This document shows, in pieces, positions 61,021-64,000 of a stretch of DNA of 64,000 nt. A model generated the notes under the pieces. It did not search any database, had not been told where the DNA came from, and saw only the letters and a list, made by a program, of their open reading frames with translations. The stretch covers positions 183,128,247 to 183,192,246 of the forward strand of contig RSEF01000001.1 of the NCBI GenBank assembly GCA_003993805.1, written 5' to 3'. Every line of letters starts with the position of its first letter. The stretch's first letter is position 1. The stretch comes from Himantopus leucocephalus (taxonomy: Eukaryota > Chordata > Aves > Charadriiformes > Recurvirostridae). The position numbers and the translations under genes are program-made.

Positions 61021-61912
61021 CTTAGGCACCAAGATGAACAGCTAAGACACTGAGAAAACATTGTTAACATAGCTTTTGTAAGACAGCAACACCATATTTT
61101 ATTCCAAATAAACATAATGTAAAGTTATCTAAAGTACTGATGTCTGCAGATATACTAAGATGAGGACAGAAGTCGTAAAAATATTTTATATTTCTGAAAT
61201 GTTGTTTTCTCTCAGGTGCCAGTTAAAATCTTTGTCTTTTTTAAGCTTTGGTTTCTGATTCATTTATCTTATTTCTATTTTACGCTTATAATTATATAGT
61301 CCCTTGGGGAAAAATGTCCGTATTATGTATCAACAACACAATCTGTCACAATTTGGCACAGTTGTCAGTCTTTGCTTAAGGGAAGGCCAGGAATGGAATA
61401 TCAGGGGGTTTGCAGGTCAGGACAGAGATGAATTGACAGAGGACTGTGGGGACACTTGTTCATTGTTTCTTGCAGTATACCTAATTCTGACTAATACAGG
61501 TACAGTGTATCACTTGGGATTGTGATCCTGCAACAATTGTTCATTTTATAAACATTGACCTCACCCCAAATGTAGTTTAGAATTGACTTAATCAGTGAAG
61601 CTGCAAAGAAGCAACTGTGTGTTTTGATTCTGGTCATGACAGGGTGGCAGGCTTGTCACACAGGAGCACATAGCTTCATATTAAAAATATGTCACATAAA
61701 TTGTTTAGCTATTTATAAAATTCTACAGATGCCACTGAATGTGTTAAAGTAACCATTACTTAGACAAATATCTTAAATATAAATATCTTTCATAGGTACC
61801 ACATATACATAAATAAACAAATAAAAACACTTTCTTTTTCTTTTGAAAAGTCTGGAACCAAAAACCTTTCTGAGACTGAGCACACAAAATTTCAAATTGT
61901 CTAAATCATGAT

Positions 61913-63098
61913 TGGCCAAGAAGGCCANNNNNNNNNNNNNNNNNNNNNNNNNNNNNNNNNNNNNNNNNNNNNNNNNNNNNNNNNNNNNNNNNNNNNNNNN
62001 NNNNNNNNNNNNNNNNNNNNNNNNNNNNNNNNNNNNNNNNNNNNNNNNNNNNNNNNNNNNNNNNNNNNNNNNNNNNNNNNNNNNNNNNNNNNNNNNNNNN
62101 NNNNNNNNNNNNNNNNNNNNNNNNNNNNNNNNNNNNNNNNNNNNNNNNNNNNNNNNNNNNNNNNNNNNNNNNNNNNNNNNNNNNNNNNNNNNNNNNNNNN
62201 NNNNNNNNNNNNNNNNNNNNNNNNNNNNNNNNNNNNNNNNNNNNNNNNNNNNNNNNNNNNNNNNNNNNNNNNNNNNNNNNNNNNNNNNNNNNNNNNNNNN
62301 NNNNNNNNNNNNNNNNNNNNNNNNNNNNNNNNNNNNNNNNNNNNNNNNNNNNNNNNNNNNNNNNNNNNNNNNNNNNNNNNNNNNNNNNNNNNNNNNNNNN
62401 NNNNNNNNNNNNNNNNNNNNNNNNNNNNNNNNNNNNNNNNNNNNNNNNNNNNNNNNNNNNNNNNNNNNNNNNNNNNNNNNNNNNNNNNNNNNNNNNNNNN
62501 NNNNNNNNNNNNNNNNNNNNNNNNNNNNNNNNNNNNNNNNNNNNNNNNNNNNNNNNNNNNNNNNNNNNNNNNNNNNNNNNNNNNNNNNNNNNNNNNNNNN
62601 NNNNNNNNNNNNNNNNNNNNNNNNNNNNNNNNNNNNNNNNNNNNNNNNNNNNNNNNNNNNNNNNNNNNNNNNNNNNNNNNNNNNNNNNNNNNNNNNNNNN
62701 NNNNNNNNNNNNNNNNNNNNNNNNNNNNNNNNNNNNNNNNNNNNNNNNNNNNNNNNNNNNNNNNNNNNNNNNNNNNNNNNNNNNNNNNNNNNNNNNNNNN
62801 NNNNNNNNNNNNNNNNNNNNNNNNNNNNNNNNNNNNNNNNNNNNNNNNNNNNNNNNNNNNNNNNNNNNNNNNNNNNNNNNNNNNNNNNNNNNNNNNNNNN
62901 NNNNNNNNNNNNNNNNNNNNNNNNNNNCTGGAACAGGCTGCCCAGAGAGGTTGATGGAGTCTCTTCTCTGAAGATATTCAAAACCCACCTGGATGCCCTC
63001 CTGTGCAACCTGCCTTGGTGAACCTGCTTTGGCAGGGAGGTTAGACTAGATGATCTCCAAACGTCCCTTCCAATCCCTACCATTCTGCGATTCTGTAA
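61913..63098 (+). mobile_element. CR1 LINE 3' portion, mostly hidden by 1000-N gap
   Basis: Left of the gap only TTGGCCAAGAAGGCCA (61912-61927) is CR1: the AKKA block, so the 5' truncation lies there. Right of the gap the frame reads WNRLPREVDGV...LKIFKTHLDAL and then the 3' UTR (AGACTAGATGATCTCC, 'GTCCCTTCCAATCCC') to the terminal CATTCTGCGATTCTGTAA. In the CR1 at 23518-25125 these two blocks are only about 0.43 kb apart, less than the 1000 Ns shown. The apparent 348-457 codon frames here are produced by the Ns. Confidence 0.88.
61928..62927. other. Assembly gap (1000 N)
   Basis: Exactly 1000 Ns with CR1 sequence of the same orientation on both sides. Confidence 0.98.
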
Positions 63099-64000
63099 TA
63101 CAGAAGAGAAAAAATCAGTACACTGTTTGTAGTATATCAGACACACACAGATTATGACTGATTCTTATTTATGTGTCCCTAGCAAGTAAGGCCTCGGTTG
63201 TTTCATTTGCTTTAAATGACAGCTATGCAGATGGATGCTTGTAAGTAGTAATAGGGCTAGAAAGAAAATAAGGCTGAAGGAAGCATGCAGCATTTATGGT
63301 ACAAGGAACATAAAACAGCTTCTTCTATACAAGACAGGAGCAATTCAACTATCGTCTGAAGGGCCGCTTGCAGGTGGATGACAGAAATTAGTTATTTGCT
63401 GCTCAAGGAATAAATTAATTGAAAGGAAACAAGACAAGGTGCTCAGAGGTAAACAAAACAGTACCTTTGCTAGGCCAAAATGTCATGTTCTAGTTTATCA
63501 TTCTGCCAAAAATGTATCTCCACATCCTTCCTTCCAACAAAACGTGAGTTTAATTTGCTTTTGTGAAGTTTCTACAGCCCAACACACTAATGCCTTTCCT
63601 TCCTCACTTCTAACAAAGGATCAAGCCAAGAAATCTGAAGTAGATCATTTTGGAAGGAAAAAATGTTCTATCACCTAGAGTGTCAATTTTTTGTTTTGTT
63701 CCAGAATAACTTGTTTGATCACATATGCATCTGAAATTCAAATATTCAGAAGTATTTAAATATCTTTCTGTTCAGTACTACGCATCTTGCTACAGTCTAT
63801 ACCAAGTGCCAAGCAAAGCTACTTCAACATATTTTATTATCCAAAATGTCCATTTAAGATTAGTCCACCATCAGACTACTGACAAAGACAAGAATTTTAC
63901 CCAGACCTTCATTTTCAGTTTTGTGAAGAATAAGCAAGACAAATTGTGCTCAGACATAATGAAGCAAAGAGGTTTTTGTTAATTCTGTTTGGGCAGAGTC
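63099..64000. other. Unique noncoding DNA to window end
   Basis: No gene or repeat is recognised. The open frames at 63439-63678 and 63725-63982 (79-85 codons) have no known motif. Confidence 0.5.

Larger units (their letters stand above)
51423..61912. other. Unique A+T-rich noncoding DNA
   Basis: I recognise no gene or transposon. Open frames such as 59651-59983 (110 codons), 60102-60386 (94 codons) and 56196-56498 (100 codons) have no recognisable motif. The stretch 55590-55810 is unusually free of simple sequence and contains several TTAATTAG-like cores, but no function can be assigned. Confidence 0.5.

Noticed and set aside
61773..63146. ORFs of 348-457 codons on both strands
   Set aside because: They are open only because 1000 Ns are read through; just the short ends are sequence, and those are CR1 or chance.

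Overview
The window looks like nuclear DNA from a bird. The basis is a set of CR1 LINE fragments with the avian-type 3' end (a 'GATGATCTCnAnAGGTCC...CCAAC' block followed by ATTCTATGA-type repeats) and two kinds of solo LTR that I recognise from memory as avian endogenous-retrovirus LTRs. The DNA is A+T-rich and CpG-poor, with very short ORFs, as expected for an intergenic or large-intron region. I cannot name the species or chromosome.

I find no host protein-coding gene, tRNA, rRNA, CRISPR array or operon. The only open frames with recognisable protein content are decayed pieces of the CR1 ORF2 polyprotein (apurinic-like endonuclease plus reverse transcriptase). All other ORFs over 60 codons look like chance frames in A+T-rich DNA or antisense shadows of CR1.

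Layout. 1-9299: unique A+T-rich DNA with microsatellites. 9300-9505: a ~102 bp block repeated in tandem around a single N. 9541-10027: a solo LTR with CCAAT, TATA and AATAAA boxes. About 11330-11985: a minus-strand CR1 fragment broken by a 100-N gap. About 14545-15610: a strongly diverged, probably very old CR1/L3-like LINE. About 19365-19735 and 21424-22140: two related minus-oriented LTRs, with an internally deleted plus-strand CR1 (about 21118-21318) between them. About 23518-25125: a 1.6 kb minus-strand CR1 whose reverse transcriptase active site is still readable. 29926-30081: a CR1 3' end. About 33341-36027: the longest CR1 (about 2.7 kb, minus), with endonuclease and reverse transcriptase but damaged catalytic motifs. 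40455-40520: a CR1 piece running into a 100-N gap. 51314-51422: a short CR1 3' end. About 61913-63098: a CR1 broken by a 1000-N gap. The rest is unique DNA with small hairpins, one strong G-quadruplex motif and low-complexity tracts.

Nothing here functions as a set of cooperating genes; the content is a record of retrotransposition and decay. Each of the three large N gaps has CR1 sequence on at least one side, and two of the three short N positions (9403, 58125-58126) have near-duplicate sequence on both sides. Structure near any gap should therefore be treated as possibly artefactual. I did not find convincing evidence of an undescribed biological system. The observations most worth checking are the old LINE remnant, the gap anomalies, the LTR with intact promoter boxes, and three compact hairpins.
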